Positions 34,471 through 54,299 of a stretch of DNA of 64,000 bases are shown piece after piece; the first letter of the stretch is position 1; each line of letters opens with the position of its first letter. Made by a program: the position numbers and the translations under genes. Origin of the DNA: Citrobacter enshiensis (GTDB lineage: Bacteria; Pseudomonadota; Gammaproteobacteria; Enterobacterales; Enterobacteriaceae); assembly GCF_029338175.1 (NCBI RefSeq), contig NZ_CP119862.1:4851452-4915451 (forward strand), written 5' to 3'. Below the pieces are notes generated by a model. The model worked only from the letters and a program-made list of their open reading frames with translations, was not told the DNA's origin and searched no databases.

Positions 34471-36364
34471 ATGTTTTATCCGGATCCTTTTGACGTCATC
34501 ATCATTGGCGGGGGTCATGCAGGCACTGAGGCCGCTATGGCCGCAGCGCGTATGGGTCAACAAACCCTGCTTTTGACACACAATATCGACACGTTGGGGG
34601 CAAATGAGCTGCAACCCGGCTATTGGCGGTATTGGGAAGGGACATCTGGTAAAAGAAGTGGATGCGCTCGGTGGGCTGATGGCCAAAGCAATCGACCATG
34701 CAGGCATTCAGTTTAGGATACTAAACGCCAGCAAAGGTCCTGCCGTTCGTGCAACCCGGGCACAGGCGGATCGCGTGCTCTACCGTCAGGCAGTGCGCAC
34801 CGCACTGGAGAACCAACCGAACCTGATGATCTTCCAGCAGGCGGTTGAAGATCTGATTGTCGAAAACGATCGTGTTGTTGGCGCCGTGACTCAAATGGGT
34901 CTGAAATTCCGCGCGAAAGCCGTTGTACTGACCGTCGGAACCTTTCTGGATGGCAAAATTCATATCGGGCTGGACAACTACAGCGGTGGCCGTGCTGGCG
35001 ATCCGCCGTCGATCCCGCTCTCCCGACGTCTGCGTGAATTATCTTTGCGTGTGAGTCGTCTGAAAACCGGTACACCACCACGTATCGATGCGCGCACCAT
35101 CGATTTCAGCGTGTTGGGTCAGCAAAATAGCGACAATCCGCTGCCGGTCTTCTCATTCCTGGGCAACGCGTCTCAGCAATCCACGCCAGATGCCGTGCTA
35201 CGTCACCCACACCAACGAGAAAACCCATGACGTGATCCGTAATAACCTCGATCGTAGCCCGATGTATGCTGGCGTGATCGAAGGGATCGGCCCACGTTAC
35301 TGCCCGTCGATCGAAGACAAAGTGATGCGCTTTGCCGACAGGAACCAGCACCAGATCTTCCTGGAGCCGGAAGGGCTGACGTCTAACGAAATTTACCCGA
35401 ACGGTATTTCCACCAGCCTGCCATTCGATGTGCAGATGCAGATCGTCCGCTCCATGCAGGGGATGGAAAACGCGAAGATTGTTCGCCCGGGTTATGCTAT
35501 CGAGTATGACTTCTTCGATCCGCGTGACCTGAAACCAACGCTGGAAAGCAAATTTATCCACGGCCTGTTCTTCGCCGGGCAAATCAACGGTACGACCGGT
35601 TACGAAGAAGCAGCTGCGCAGGGTCTTCTGGCCGGTTTGAATGCTGCCCGTCTGTCTGCGGACAAAGAGGGCTGGGCGCCAGCGCGTTCCCAGGCGTATC
35701 TGGGGGTATTGGTGGACGATCTGTGCACCCTGGGTACCAAAGAACCGTACCGCATGTTTACCTCCCGCGCGGAATACCGTTTGATGCTGCGTGAAGATAA
35801 CGCCGATCTCCGCCTGACGAAATGGGCCGTGAACTGGCCTGGTGGATGATGAGCGTTGGGCTCGCTTCAATGAGAAGCTGGAAAACATTGAACGTGAGCG
35901 TCAGCGTCTGAAATCAACCTGGGTGGCCCCATCCTCCCGAATCTGCGGGCGAAGTGAATGCTCACCTAAGCGCGCCGCTCTCGCGTGAAGCGAGTGGTGA
36001 AGATCTGCTGCGCCGCCCTGAAATGACCTCTATGAACAACTGACCGCGCTGACGCCGTTTGCTCCGTCTCTGGACGATGTTCAGGCTGCTGAGCAGGTTG
36101 AGATTCAGGTGAAGTACGAAGGGTACATCGCCCGTCAACAGGATGAGATTGAAAAACAGCAGCGCAACGAGAATACAATTTTGCCCGCGACGCTGGATTA
36201 CCGTCAGGTTTCTGGTTTGTCGAATGAAGTTATCGCCAAGTTGAACGATCATAAACCGGTCTCAATTGGCCAGGCATCGCGCATCTCCGGCGTTACGCCT
36301 GCGGCGATTTTCCATTCTGCTGGTCTGGCTGAAAAAACAAGGCATGCTGCGCCGCAGTGCGTAA
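34471..36364 (+). pseudogene. mnmG: tRNA modification enzyme MnmG (GidA), frameshifted as written
   Basis: FAD protein that, with MnmE, adds carboxymethylaminomethyl to the wobble uridine of certain tRNAs; about 629 residues. The N-terminal dinucleotide motif is [20 protein letters not shown], followed by [20 protein letters not shown] in the next frame. Breaks occur near 34605, 35200, 35830-35845, 35925, 36025 and 36325. The native end ...GMLRRSA stops at 36362-36364. The gene starts just beyond the oriC unwinding element, and its transcription is thought to aid origin opening. Confidence 0.95.
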
Positions 36365-36373
36365 ATGCGCAGC

Positions 36374-36446
36374 TTTGGCGGGTGGCGCTTCGCTTACCCG
36401 CTCTACAGGTTCGTAAGGCCCGGTACGTGCTAGCGCCACCGGGCAA
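36374..36446. repeat. REP-type palindromes between mnmG and rsmG
   Basis: Two imperfect palindromes in the 104-base gap: GGCGGGTGGCGCTTCGCTTA with CCCGC, and GCCCGGTACGTG ... CGCCACCGGGC. They resemble the REP/BIME class and may form mRNA stem-loops between co-transcribed genes. Confidence 0.6.
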
Positions 36447-36468
36447 ATTTTATAGACAGGTAATCACC

Positions 36469-37098
36469 GTGCTCAACAAACTCTCTCGTCTGCTGGATCA
36501 AGCAGGTATTTCGCTCACCGATCACCAGAAAAATCAGTTGGTCGCGTATGTTGATATGCTGAACAAGTGGAACAAGGCTTATAACCTGACCTCTGTCAGA
36601 GATCCCGGTGAGATGCTGGTTCGCCATATTCTGGACAGCATTGTGTGTCGCGCCGTAATTTGCAAGGGCAGCGTTTTATCGATGTCGGTACAGGACCGGG
36701 CCTGCCGGGAATTCCGTTGTCGATTGTACGCCCTGAGTCGCATTTCACCCTGCTGGACAGTTTGGGCAGCGCGTGCGTTTTCTGCGCCAGGTTCAACATG
36801 AGCTTAAACTGGATAACATCACGCCCGTTCAGAGCCGTGTTGAGGCGTTTCCTTCCGAGCCGCCGTTTGATGGTGTGATCAGCCGTGCGTTTGCCTCACT
36901 CAATGATATGATCAGTTGGTTGCCATCATCTGCCGGGCGAAAACGGTCGCTTTTACGCGCTGAAAGGGCTGTTACCAGAGGATGAAATCGCCTCGTTGCC
37001 TGCTGAATTTTAGTGTGGAATCGGTCGTTAAACTGCGGGTTCCACAGCTGGAAGGGGTGAACGTCAGCCCTGTCGTCGTTAAGGCAAACAAAATTTAA
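36469..37098 (+). pseudogene. rsmG: 16S rRNA methyltransferase RsmG (GidB), frameshifted as written
   Basis: SAM-dependent enzyme that makes m7G527 in 16S rRNA; about 207 residues. GTG start at 36469 ([20 protein letters not shown]), as in E. coli. The SAM loop [20 protein letters not shown] is readable in the frame opening near 36645. Breaks fall near 36645, 36765, 36925-36945 and 36985-37015. The native end ...VVKANKI stops at 37096-37098. Loss of this gene normally gives low-level streptomycin resistance; here the breaks look like error. Confidence 0.93.
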
Positions 37099-37716
37099 TA
37101 TTTGTCAAAAAAAATAGAAAAAAAACGGTATATCACGAGTTAAAAAATCGTGGGGTATCGTGTCGTTATAACTGGTTACACTTAACGATGGTGTCACCAT
37201 TTGTTTTCATCTCGACAACGACTCTTTTTTTGTTAATGACAAAAGTAGTCAACATTGAAATATTCAGTCTGCTAAAAATCGGGTTTGCAAATCACCCCTT
37301 GATGTTAAAATTTTATTATAAATGTCAATGGGTGGTTTTTATGTTGTAGTTCGATGTTTTTAAAATGGTGAGTGACTTTACTCTTAAATATCAAAAAGTT
37401 GAAAAGGGCACCATTTGCCAAGTAAATAAATACTGCCATGGGCGGAATATGCTCAATATGTGATCTTAAGCACGCTTTATCGCCAGTGTTTTCGCGCTAT
37501 TTGCAGTTTTGTACGATCGTTCACACTTTGGCTAAAAGTTAAAAATGCGGGACAGAGAAAAATATTTAAACATTTATTCACCTTTTAGCTACTTATTGTT
37601 TGAAATCACGAGGACGCACCGTATAATTTGACCGCTTTTTGATGCTTGACTCCAGGTCTTAAAGAACGTTTTATACGACACGCGGCATACCTCGATGGAG
37701 CAGGAGTAAAAACGTG
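37099..37716 (+). promoter_or_regulatory. atp operon promoter region and long leader
   Basis: A 618-base gene-free gap. TTGAAA (37600-37605), 16-base spacer, TATAAT (37622-37627) is a strong promoter matching the E. coli unc promoter region. A second candidate is TTGACT (37646-37651) with TTTATA about 18 bases on. A good ribosome site GGAGCAGGAG precedes atpI. The AT-rich part (37099-37560) shows no gene and no strong terminator; rsmG transcripts may run through. Confidence 0.8.
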
Positions 37717-38925
<1,209 letters not shown>

Positions 38926-38953
38926 TTTACCAACACTACTACGTTTTAACTGA

Positions 38954-39222
<269 letters not shown>

Positions 39223-39270
39223 TGAATTAAAAGCAATATCAGAACGTTAACTAGATAGAGGCATTGTGCT

Positions 39271-39747
39271 GTGAATCTTAACGCAACAATCCTCGGCCAG
39301 GCCATCGCGTTTGTCCTGTTCGTTCTGTTCTGCATGAAGTACGTATGGCCGCCGTTAATGGCTGCCATCGAAAAACGTCAAAAAGAAATTGCTGACGGTC
39401 TTGCTTCTGCAGAACGAGCACATAAGGACCTTGACCTTGCAAAGGCCAGCGCGACCGACCAGCTGAAAAAAGCGAAGGCGGAAGCTCAGGGTTATCATTG
39501 AGCAGGCGAACAAACGCCGCTCTCAGATCCTGGACGAAGCCAAAACTGAAGCAGAACAGGAACGTACTAAAATCGTGGCGCAGGCGCAGGGCGGAAATTG
39601 ACGCCGAGCGGTAAACGTGCCCGTGAAGAGCTGGCGTAAGCAAGTTGCTATCCTGGCTGTTGCTGGCGCCGAGAAGATCATCGAACGTTCCGTGGATGAA
39701 GCTGCTAACAGCGACATCGTGGATAATACTTGTCCGCTGAACTGTAA
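39271..39747 (+). pseudogene. atpF: ATP synthase subunit b, AtpF, frameshifted as written
   Basis: Peripheral stalk subunit of about 156 residues, with one N-terminal membrane helix and a long charged coiled coil. GTG start at 39271: [20 protein letters not shown]. The frame is open to AKAEAQ, then breaks near 39495, 39590, 39615 and 39735. The last 30 codons ([20 protein letters not shown]) are read in another frame that runs on into atpH. The span is six bases longer than expected. Confidence 0.94.
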
Positions 39748-39760
39748 GGAGGGAGGGCTG

Positions 39761-40294
39761 ATGTCTGAATTTATCACGGTAGCTCGCCCCTACGCCAAAG
39801 CAGCTTTTGACTTTGCCGTCGAACACCAAGGTGTAGAACGTTGGCAGGACATGCTGGCGTTTGCCGCTGAGGTAACCAAGAACGAACAAATGGCAGAGCT
39901 TCTCTCTGGCGCGCTGGCGCCGGAAACGCTCGCTGAGTCGTTTATCGCAGTCTGCGGTGAGCAGTTGGACGAAAACGGACAGAACCTGATTAGGGTGATG
40001 GCTGAAAACAATCGTCTGAACGCGCTCCCGGATGTTCTGGAGCAGTATATTCATCTGCGTGCAGCCAGTGAGTCTACCTCTGAGGTAGAAGTCACTTCTG
40101 CAACCACGCTGAGTGAAGCACAGCTTGCGAAGATCAGCGCTGCGATGGAAAAACGTCTGTCACGCAAAGTTAAGCTGAATTGCAAAATCGATAAGTCTGT
40201 AATGGCAGGCGTTATCATCCGTGCGGGTGATATGGTCATTGACGGTAGCGTACGCGGCCGTCTTGAACGCCTTGCAGACGTCTTGCAGTCTTAA
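39761..40294 (+). CDS. atpH: ATP synthase subunit delta, AtpH (intact)
   Basis: Connects the peripheral stalk to the top of F1. The 177 residues match E. coli length. The start at 39761 ([20 protein letters not shown]) follows GGAGGG. The frame is also open upstream because of a shift in atpF, so the true start must be chosen by homology. One of the few genes in this tract with no frame break. Confidence 0.97.
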
Positions 40295-40306
40295 GGGGAC
40301 TGGAGC

Positions 40307-41857
40307 ATGCAACTGAATTCCACCGAAATCAGCGAACTGATCAAGCAGCGCATTGCTCAGTTCAGTGTTGTGAGCGAAGCTCACAACGAAGGTACTATTG
40401 TTTCTGTAAGTGACGGTGTTATCCGCATTCACGGCCTTGCCGACTGTATGCAGGGTGAGATGATATCCCCTGCCGGGTAACCGTTACGCTATCGCACTGA
40501 CCTGGAGCGCGACTCCGTAGGTGCAGTTGTGATGGGTCCGTACGCTGACCTTGCCGAAGGTATGAAGGTTAAGTGTACAGGTCGTATTCTGGAAGTTCCG
40601 GTCGGCCGTGGCCTGCTGGGTCGTGTGGTGAACACTCTGGGTTCCCCTATCGACGGTAAAGGTCCGGTTGATAACGATGGCTTCTCGCCAATCGAAGTTA
40701 TCGCACCGGGCGTAATCGAACGTCAGTCCGTCGAATCAGCCCGGTCCAGACCGGTTATAAATCCGTTGATGCCATGATCCCAATCGGTCGTGGTCAGCGT
40801 GAATTGATCATCGGTGACCGTCAGACCGGTAAAACCGCGATGGGCAGTCGATGCGATCATCAACCAGCGCGATTCCGGCATCAAATGTGTGTACGTGGCT
40901 ATCGGCCAGAAAGCGTCCACCATTTCTAACGTGGTGCGTAAACTGGAAGAGCATAATGCTCTGTCCAACACCATCGTTGTTGTGGCGACCGCGTCTGAAT
41001 CCGCTGCTCTGCAATACCTGGCGCCATATGCTGGTTGCGCAATGGGCGAATACTTCCGTGACCGCGGCGAAGATGCACTGATCGTTTACGATGACCTGTC
41101 CAAACAGGCTGTTGCTTATCGTCAGGTTTCCCTGTTGCTCCGTCGTCCGCCAGGACGTGAAGCATTCCCGGGCGACGTATTTTACCTCCACTCCCGTCTG
41201 CTGGAGCGCGCATCCCGCGTTTAACGCGGAATACGTTGAGAAATTCACCAACGGTGAAGTTAAAGGGTAAAACCGGCTCCCTGACCGCTCTGCCGATTAT
41301 CGAAACCCAGGCGGGTTGACGTTTCTGCGTTCGTTCCGACCAACGTAATCTCCATTACCGATGGTCAGAATCTTCCTGGAAACCAACCTGTTTAACTCCG
41401 GTATTCGTCCGGCGGTTAACCCGGGTATCTCCGTATCTCGTGTCGGTGGTGCATGCGCAGACCAAGATCATCAAGAAACTGTCCGGTGGTATTCGTACCG
41501 CACTGGCACAGTATCGTGAACTGGCTGCGTTCTCTCAGTTCGCTTCCGACCTGGATGACGCTACGCGTAAGCAGCTGAGCCATGGGTCAGAAAGTAACTG
41601 AACTGCTGAAGCAGAAACAGTATGCCCCAATGTCTGTTGCACAACAGGGTGTGGTGCTGTTTGCGGCTGAACGCGGTTACCTCGAAGATGTGGAACTGGC
41701 GAAAATCGGTAGTTTCGAAGCTGCTCTGCTGGCTTACGTCGACCGTGACCACGCTCCGCTGATGCAAGAGATTAACCAGTCCGGTGGCTATAACGATGAA
41801 ATCGAAGGCAAGCTGAAAGCTATCCTCGATTCCTTCAAAGCAACCCAGTCCTGGTAA
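40307..41857 (+). pseudogene. atpA: ATP synthase subunit alpha, AtpA, frameshifted as written
   Basis: Non-catalytic nucleotide-binding F1 subunit, about 513 residues. Walker [10 protein letters not shown] is near 40815. The arginine-finger region follows (RLLERASRV, then [11 protein letters not shown]). It starts [20 protein letters not shown] at 40307 and ends FKATQSW. At least eight breaks are visible, for example near 40470, 40738, 40845, 41220, 41265, 41315, 41370, 41450 and 41580. The span is nine bases too long, so insertions prevail. Confidence 0.96.
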
Positions 41858-41907
41858 CGTCTGGCGGTCTGTCTTAGGGCAGACCGCAAGGCATTGAGGA
41901 GAAGCTC

Positions 41908-42772
<865 letters not shown>

Positions 42773-42798
42773 CCAGGTTAATTCGTAGAGGATTCAAG

Positions 42799-44180
<1,382 letters not shown>

Positions 44181-44200
44181 CGCCTTAATCGGAGGGTGAT

Positions 44201-44620
44201 ATGGCAATGACTTACCACCTGGACGTCGTCAGCGCAGAGCAACAAATGTTCTCTGGTCTGGTCGAAAAAATCCAGGTAACGGGTAGTGAAGGTGAACTGG
44301 GTATTTACCCGGGCCACGCCCCGCTGCTCACCGCCATTAAGCCTGGTATGATCCGCATCGTTAAACAGTTCGGTCATGAAGAGATTTATCTACTGTCCGG
44401 CGGCATTCTTGAAGTGCAGCCTGGCAACGTGACCGTACTGGCTGATACCGCGATTCGCGGGCAGGATCTCGATGAAGCGAGAGCCCTGGAAGCGAAACGT
44501 AAGGCTGAAGAGCACATTAGGAGCTCTCATGGTGACGTGGATTACGCTCAGGCATCTGCGGAACTGGCCAAAGCGATCGCGAAACTGCGCGTTATCGAGT
44601 TGACCAAAAAAGCGATGTAA
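44201..44620 (+). CDS. atpC: ATP synthase subunit epsilon, AtpC (intact)
   Basis: Inhibitory and coupling subunit on the central shaft. The 139 residues match E. coli. An N-terminal beta sandwich begins [20 protein letters not shown] and a C-terminal two-helix domain ends [21 protein letters not shown] replaces the E. coli HEEFIYLSGG, possibly a natural change or two compensating indels. It is the last gene of the operon, followed by a strong terminator. Confidence 0.97.
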   Translation: MAMTYHLDVVSAEQQMFSGLVEKIQVTGSEGELGIYPGHAPLLTAIKPGMIRIVKQFGHEEIYLLSGGILEVQPGNVTVLADTAIRGQDLDEARALEAKRKAEEHIRSSHGDVDYAQASAELAKAIAKLRVIELTKKAM

Positions 44621-44638
44621 CACCGGCTTGAAAAGCAT

Positions 44639-44673
44639 AAAAACCAGTCTGAATTCAGGCTGGTTTTTTTTTT
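44639..44673 (+). terminator. Terminator of the atp operon
   Basis: AAACCAGTCTGAA / TTCAGGCTGGTTT forms a long hairpin with one wobble pair, followed by ten T. Confidence 0.92.
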
Positions 44674-44950
44674 GCCTTTTCTTCGGTTTCCCTCTTTTTA
44701 AGCCCTTTCTTCTCCTTTATTCATGGATCAAAAAAAGAGCAAAAACATCAGCCTAAGGCATTAATGAGAGGTATGTCTTACTTTTTCAGAAGACAAAAGG
44801 CGCGACGATGGACGAAAATGTCTCATTATCAAGTGGGGAGAACCCCCTGGTGAGCATTTTATCTACACCCCATTTCACTGGCGAAAAAAATGTAGTATTT
44901 TCAATGTGAAACGGTATAAAATTCGTTCTCTTATCACAGTCAGGATGCGT
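44674..44950. other. atpC-glmU intergenic region
   Basis: About 277 bases with no gene. TATAAA at 44915-44920 is a possible -10 for glmU, but no convincing -35 was found. A short frame starting at 44906 merely extends glmU upstream. Confidence 0.4.
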
Positions 44951-46316
<1,366 letters not shown>

Positions 46317-46325
46317 ATTCAAATT

Positions 46326-46366
46326 TTGTAGGCCGGGGCAACGCGTTTACGCTGCCCTCCGGCAAA
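46326..46366. repeat. REP-like palindrome between glmU and glmS
   Basis: GTAGGCCGGGGCAACGCG ... CGCTGCCCTCCGGCA is a REP-type imperfect palindrome just after glmU. In E. coli the glmUS transcript is processed in this gap and glmS is regulated by GlmZ; I did not locate those sites here. Confidence 0.65.
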
Positions 46367-46515
46367 CAGGGTTGAGGGGATAACATAATCCCCCGCCCAA
46401 AAAGCAGTACTTATAAAAATAACCCACTCTCTACAAGGCTCGGGGCGCCCGAAAATACGGGCATACAGGTTGACCGACAACGACTGGCATACTGCCAAAA
46501 TCGGAATTAAAAACT

Positions 46516-48350
46516 ATGTGTGGAATTGTTGGCGCTATCGCGCAACGTGATGTAGCAGAAATTCTTCTCGAAGGTTTACGTCCGTCTGGAATACCGCGGC
46601 TATGACTCTGCAGGTCTGGCTGTGGTCGACAACGAAGGGCACATGACCCGTCTGCGTCGCCTCGGTAAAGTTCAGATGCTGGCACAGGCAGCGGAAGAAC
46701 ACGCGTTGCACGGCGGTACGGGGATAGCTCATACCCGTTGGGCAACTCACGGCGAACCTTCAGAAGCAAATGCGCATCCGCATGTTTCTGAGCACATTGT
46801 GGTGGTGCATAACGGCATCATCGAAAACCATGAAACCGCTGCGTGAAGAACTGAAAGCGCGTGGTTATACGTTTGTTTCTGAAACCGACACCGAAGTGAT
46901 TGCTCACCTGGTGCACTGGGAACTGGAACAAGGCGGCACGCTGCGTGAAGCGGTGCTGCGTACGATCCCGCAACTGCGCGGCGCGTACGGTACTGTGATC
47001 ATGGATACCCGTAAACCAGATACTTTGCTGGCGGCGCGCTCTGGTAGCCCGCTGGTAATTGGTCTGGGTATGGGGGAGAACTTTATCGCTTCCGATCAGC
47101 TGGCGCTGCTGCCTGTCACCCGTCGCTTCATCTTCCTGGAAGAAGGCGATATTGCGGAAGTGACCCGTCGTTCCGTCTCTATTTTTCGATAAAACGGGCG
47201 CGGAAGTGAAACGTCAGGATATCGAATCCAATCTGAAGTACGACGCTGGTGATAAAGGTATTTATCGCCACTACATGCAGAAAGAGATCTACGAACAGCC
47301 TAACGCGATCAAAAACACCCCTGACTGGCCGTATTACTCACGGTGAAGTGGATCTGAGCGAGCTGGGTCCGAAGGCAAACGAACTGTTGGCTCAGGTTGA
47401 GCACATCAGATTATCGCCTGCGGTACTTCCTACAACTCCGGTATGGTATCCCGCTATTGGTTTGAATCTCTGGCTGGGATCCCGTGTGACGTGGAAATCG
47501 CGTCTGAATTCCGCTATCGCAAATCAGCCGTGCGTCGCAATAGCCTGATGATCACCCTTTCGCAGTCTGGGCGAAACGGCAGATACGCTGGCCGGTCTGC
47601 GCTTATCGAAAGAGCTGGGTTATCTGGGTTCCCCTGGCGATTGTAACGTGCAGGGATCTTCCCTGGTTCGTGAATCTGACCTGGCGATGATGACCAATGC
47701 CGGTACCGAAATCGGTGTTGCCTCACGAAAGCGTTTACCACTCAGTTGACCGTTCTGCTGATGCTGGTGGCGAAACTGGCGCGTCTGAAAGGTCTGGATG
47801 CCTCTATTGAGCATGACATCGTTCACGGCCTGCAGGCACTGCCGAGCCGTATTGAGCAGATGCTGTCTCAGGATAAAACGCATTGAAGCGCTTGCTGAAG
47901 ACTTCTCTGACAAACACCACGCGCTGTTCCTGGGTCGTGGCGATCAGTATCCGATTGCGCTGGAAGGCGCGCTGAAACTGAAAGAGATCTCGTATATTCA
48001 CGCAGAAGCCTATGCCGCAGGTGAACTGAAGCATGGCCCGCTGGCGCTGATTGATGCAGACATGCCGGTTATTGTGGTGGCTCCGAACAACGAACTGTTG
48101 GAAAAACTGAAATCCAACATTGAGGAAGTTCGCAGCGCGCGGTGGTCAGCTGTATGTCTTCGCCGATCAGGATGCCGGATTCACCAGCAGCGATAACATG
48201 CACATTATTGAAATGCCGCATGTGGAAGAGGCCATTGCGCCAATCTTCTACACGGTACCGCTGCAATTGCTGGCGTATCACGTCGCGCTGATCAAAGGCA
48301 CCGACGTGGATCAGCCGCGTAACCTGGCAAAATCGGTTACGGTTGAATAA
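46516..48350 (+). pseudogene. glmS: Glucosamine-6-phosphate synthase GlmS, frameshifted as written
   Basis: Converts fructose-6-phosphate and glutamine to glucosamine-6-phosphate, the entry step to cell-wall amino sugars; about 609 residues. The N-terminal nucleophile cysteine is C2 of [12 protein letters not shown] (Cys1 after Met removal). The glutaminase part has [18 protein letters not shown]. The two SIS domains carry [20 protein letters not shown] and the C-terminal KSVTVE. Breaks near 46575, 46835, 47185, 47325, 47405, 47570, 47640, 47725, 47880 and 48140. An essential gene. Confidence 0.96.
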
Positions 48351-48357
48351 TCTGTGT

Positions 48358-48387
48358 AATGCCCTGCGAAAGCGGGGCATTTTTTAT
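48358..48387 (+). terminator. Terminator of glmUS
   Basis: TGCCCTGC-GAAA-GCGGGGCA followed by TTTTTT, eight bases after the glmS stop. Confidence 0.9.
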
Positions 48388-48558
48388 CCCCGTTTTTTTT
48401 GAACAATTCCCCCTCCGTTTTTATGTGACAAAGCGTCATATTCAGCTACTGTTTCAGTGTCATAAAAAGAAAATTTCCGCGAAATATTAGTGCCATAAAA
48501 ACACGTAACGTATTGTTTATTTATGATGTTTTTTAGAAAATGAACACCATTTCTTTCG

Positions 48559-48598
48559 CTGTCATAAAACTGTCATATTTCGTACATTTAACTGTCAC
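48559..48598 (+). promoter_or_regulatory. Tandem Pho boxes of the pst operon
   Basis: Two direct 18-base Pho boxes in 7-4-7 form, 22 bases apart: CTGTCAT-AAAA-CTGTCAT at 48559-48576 and CGTACAT-TTAA-CTGTCAC at 48581-48598. A -10 candidate TATTTT lies about ten bases beyond (48609-48614). PhoB bound to such boxes replaces the -35 element and activates pstSCAB-phoU under phosphate limitation. The rest of the 313-base glmS-pstS gap holds the glmS terminator and AT-rich sequence. Confidence 0.93.
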
Positions 48599-48639
48599 CT
48601 GTTTGTCCTATTTTGCTTATCGTAGCCACTTAACAATGA

Positions 48640-49706
<1,067 letters not shown>

Positions 49707-49726
49707 CAGAATATCTTTGACGAATT

Positions 49727-49814
49727 GGCGGATGGCGCTACGCTTATCCGCCCTACGGTTCAGACTGTAGGCCCGATAGGTAGGCCGGATAAGCGTAGCG
49801 CCATCCGGCTTGGG
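49727..49814. repeat. BIME (paired REPs) between pstS and pstC
   Basis: Opposed REP units GGCGGATGGCGCTACGCTTA and GGCCGGATAAGCGTAGCGCC with CATCCGGC, in the pstS-pstC gap. A stable hairpin here would protect pstS mRNA and help give the binding protein in excess of the permeases. Confidence 0.85.
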
Positions 49815-49847
49815 CAACTTCGTAAACGCGTTCAACGGAAAGAGTAA

Positions 49848-51701
<1,854 letters not shown>

Positions 51702-51705
51702 AGCA

Positions 51706-51779
51706 TATTGCCGGATGGCGGTGTGAAAGCCTTATCCGAATTACTCCTGGTCTGATAAGCGAAGCGCCATCAGGCATGA
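51706..51779. repeat. REP pair between pstA and pstB
   Basis: ATTGCCGGATGGCGGTG and the inverted GGTCTGATAAGCG ... CGCCATCAGGCAT lie in the 135-base gap, a typical BIME within an operon. Confidence 0.75.
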
Positions 51780-52615
<836 letters not shown>

Positions 52616-52629
52616 TTCAGGAGTGCAAC

Positions 52630-53359
52630 ATGGATAACCTCAATCTCAATAAACACATTTCCGGCCAGTTCAATGCTGAACTGGAGAGCATTCGCACTCA
52701 GGTGATGACCATGGGCGGAATGGTGGAACAGCAACTGTCTGACGCTATTACCGCCATGCACAACCAGGACGGTGGACTGGCAAAGCGCGTGATTGAAGGC
52801 GACAAACAGGTCAACATGATGGAAGTCGCGATTGATTGAGGCCTGCGTGCGCATCATTGCCAAGCGTCAGCCAACGGCCAGCGACCTGCGTCCTGGTGAT
52901 GGCGGATCATCAAAACCATCGCAGAGCTGGAACGCATTGGCGACGTCGCAGATAAAATCTGTCGTACTGCGCTGGAGAAGTTCTCTTCTCAGCATCAGCC
53001 GCTGTTGGTGAGCCTGGAATCGTTGGGTCGCCCATACCGTACAGATGCTGCATGACGTTCTGGATGCGTTTGCGCGCATGGATCTGGACGAAGCGGTACG
53101 TATCTACCGTGAAGACAAAAAAGTCGACCAGGAATATGAAGGCATCGTGCGTCAGTTGATGACGTACATGATGGAAGATCCGCGAACCATTCCGAGCGTG
53201 CTGACGGCGCTGTTCTGCGCCCGATCGATTGAACGTATCGGCGACCGCTGCCAGAACATTTGTGAATACATCTTCTACTTCGTGAAAGGGCAGGATTTCC
53301 GTCACGTCGGGGGGGATGAGCTGGATAAACTGCTGGCGGGTAAAGACCCAAAAGAGTGA
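52630..53359 (+). pseudogene. phoU: Phosphate signalling protein PhoU, frameshifted as written
   Basis: Peripheral cytoplasmic protein that links Pst transport to PhoR and keeps the Pho regulon off in high phosphate; about 241 residues in two similar three-helix bundles. The first repeat is readable from 52630 ([20 protein letters not shown]). The second contains [20 protein letters not shown]. Breaks near 52833, 52898 and 53030. True loss would cause constitutive Pho expression. The last gene of the pst operon. Confidence 0.95.
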
Positions 53360-53379
53360 TGTTTGTGTGATTTGTCAGC

Positions 53380-53440
53380 CCGGTAAGCTTGCGCCACCGG
53401 GCAATTCGCCGGATGGCGCTAACGCTTATCCGGCCCACAA
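53380..53440. repeat. REP elements after phoU
   Basis: CCCGGTAAGCTTGCGCCACC with GGG, and GCCGGATGGCGCTAACGCTT with ATCCGGC, are two REP-type palindromes in the convergent phoU/yieH gap. No separate terminator is evident. Confidence 0.8.
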
Positions 53441-53462
53441 TACATTGACCATTCTGACGAAA

Positions 53463-54133
53463 TTATCGCGTAATATCCCACCCGCGCGCCTTCCACAATT
53501 CCGGCAACTGCGCCAAATCGGTAAAGGTCGTCACTTTTGGATGATCGATCTCGGTTTGTTGTGCGGATCGGCGCAGAAGTAAAACACCTCATACCCGCAT
53601 CCAATTCCTGACTGTGCGCCCCGCTGAAGAGTCATCCACCAGAATGCAGTTCTCGACATTGACGTTCATCGCTTTCGCTGCGTGGAACATCAGCGCCGGT
53701 CGGGTTTCCAGCGTTGAATATCGTAGCCGCCTGAAACAGTTTTTCTGGGAAATGGTGCAACATGCCCAGTTTTCCCAGCGAATGCTGCATTTTACTGACC
53801 GGCCCGTTAGAGACCACGCACATTGGCACCGCCATGCTGTCCAGCAATGCGTTTGCACCCGCGATCACCTCAAGTTCAGTGTCGAACAGGCGTGCGACCT
53901 CGGCGCGGAAGACGCGTTCCAGCTCGGTTTTTCGCCAACTCAACATGATGCTCCTCGTTGATGATGTCGATGATCTCGTAGAGTTTTTATGCCCTTAAAG
54001 CGTTTAAAAACCTCTTCGAGATCGAGCTTTATGCCAAATTCCTGGAACATGGCGACATACGCGCGGGAACAGATCACTCGCTGTCGACCAGCGTACCGTC
54101 GCAGTCGAAAAATACCGCTTCAATCTGGGACAT
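53463..54133 (-). pseudogene. yieH: HAD phosphatase YieH, frameshifted as written
   Basis: Haloacid dehalogenase-like hydrolase of about 221 residues; E. coli YieH acts on 6-phosphogluconate in vitro. Motif I FFDCDGTLVDSE is readable on the minus strand near 54100, with catalytic aspartates at its FDCD. Motif II VVSNGP and motif IV ILVDDSSAG follow. Breaks near 54070, 53995, 53945, 53720, 53625 and 53570. It starts at 54133 (MSQIEAVFFDCDG) and is divergent from adeP. Confidence 0.92.
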
Positions 54134-54299
54134 GCCTTTCCTTTTTTACAAGTTTAACGTTTACGTAATGCAGAATTGAGAGACGCAATCGTTGCCGTAT
54201 TAGCAAAATCAAAGAAAAAAAGTATCTCGCAACTGCCCCTATTGTCGCATTTTGGTATAGGATAGCGACGAATTTTCCCTCCTTGTTCGGAAATTGATA

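Noticed and set aside
37622..37627. Additional small gene between rsmG and atpI
   Set aside because: No frame with a ribosome site or coding bias in 37.1-37.7 kb; only promoter elements are supported.
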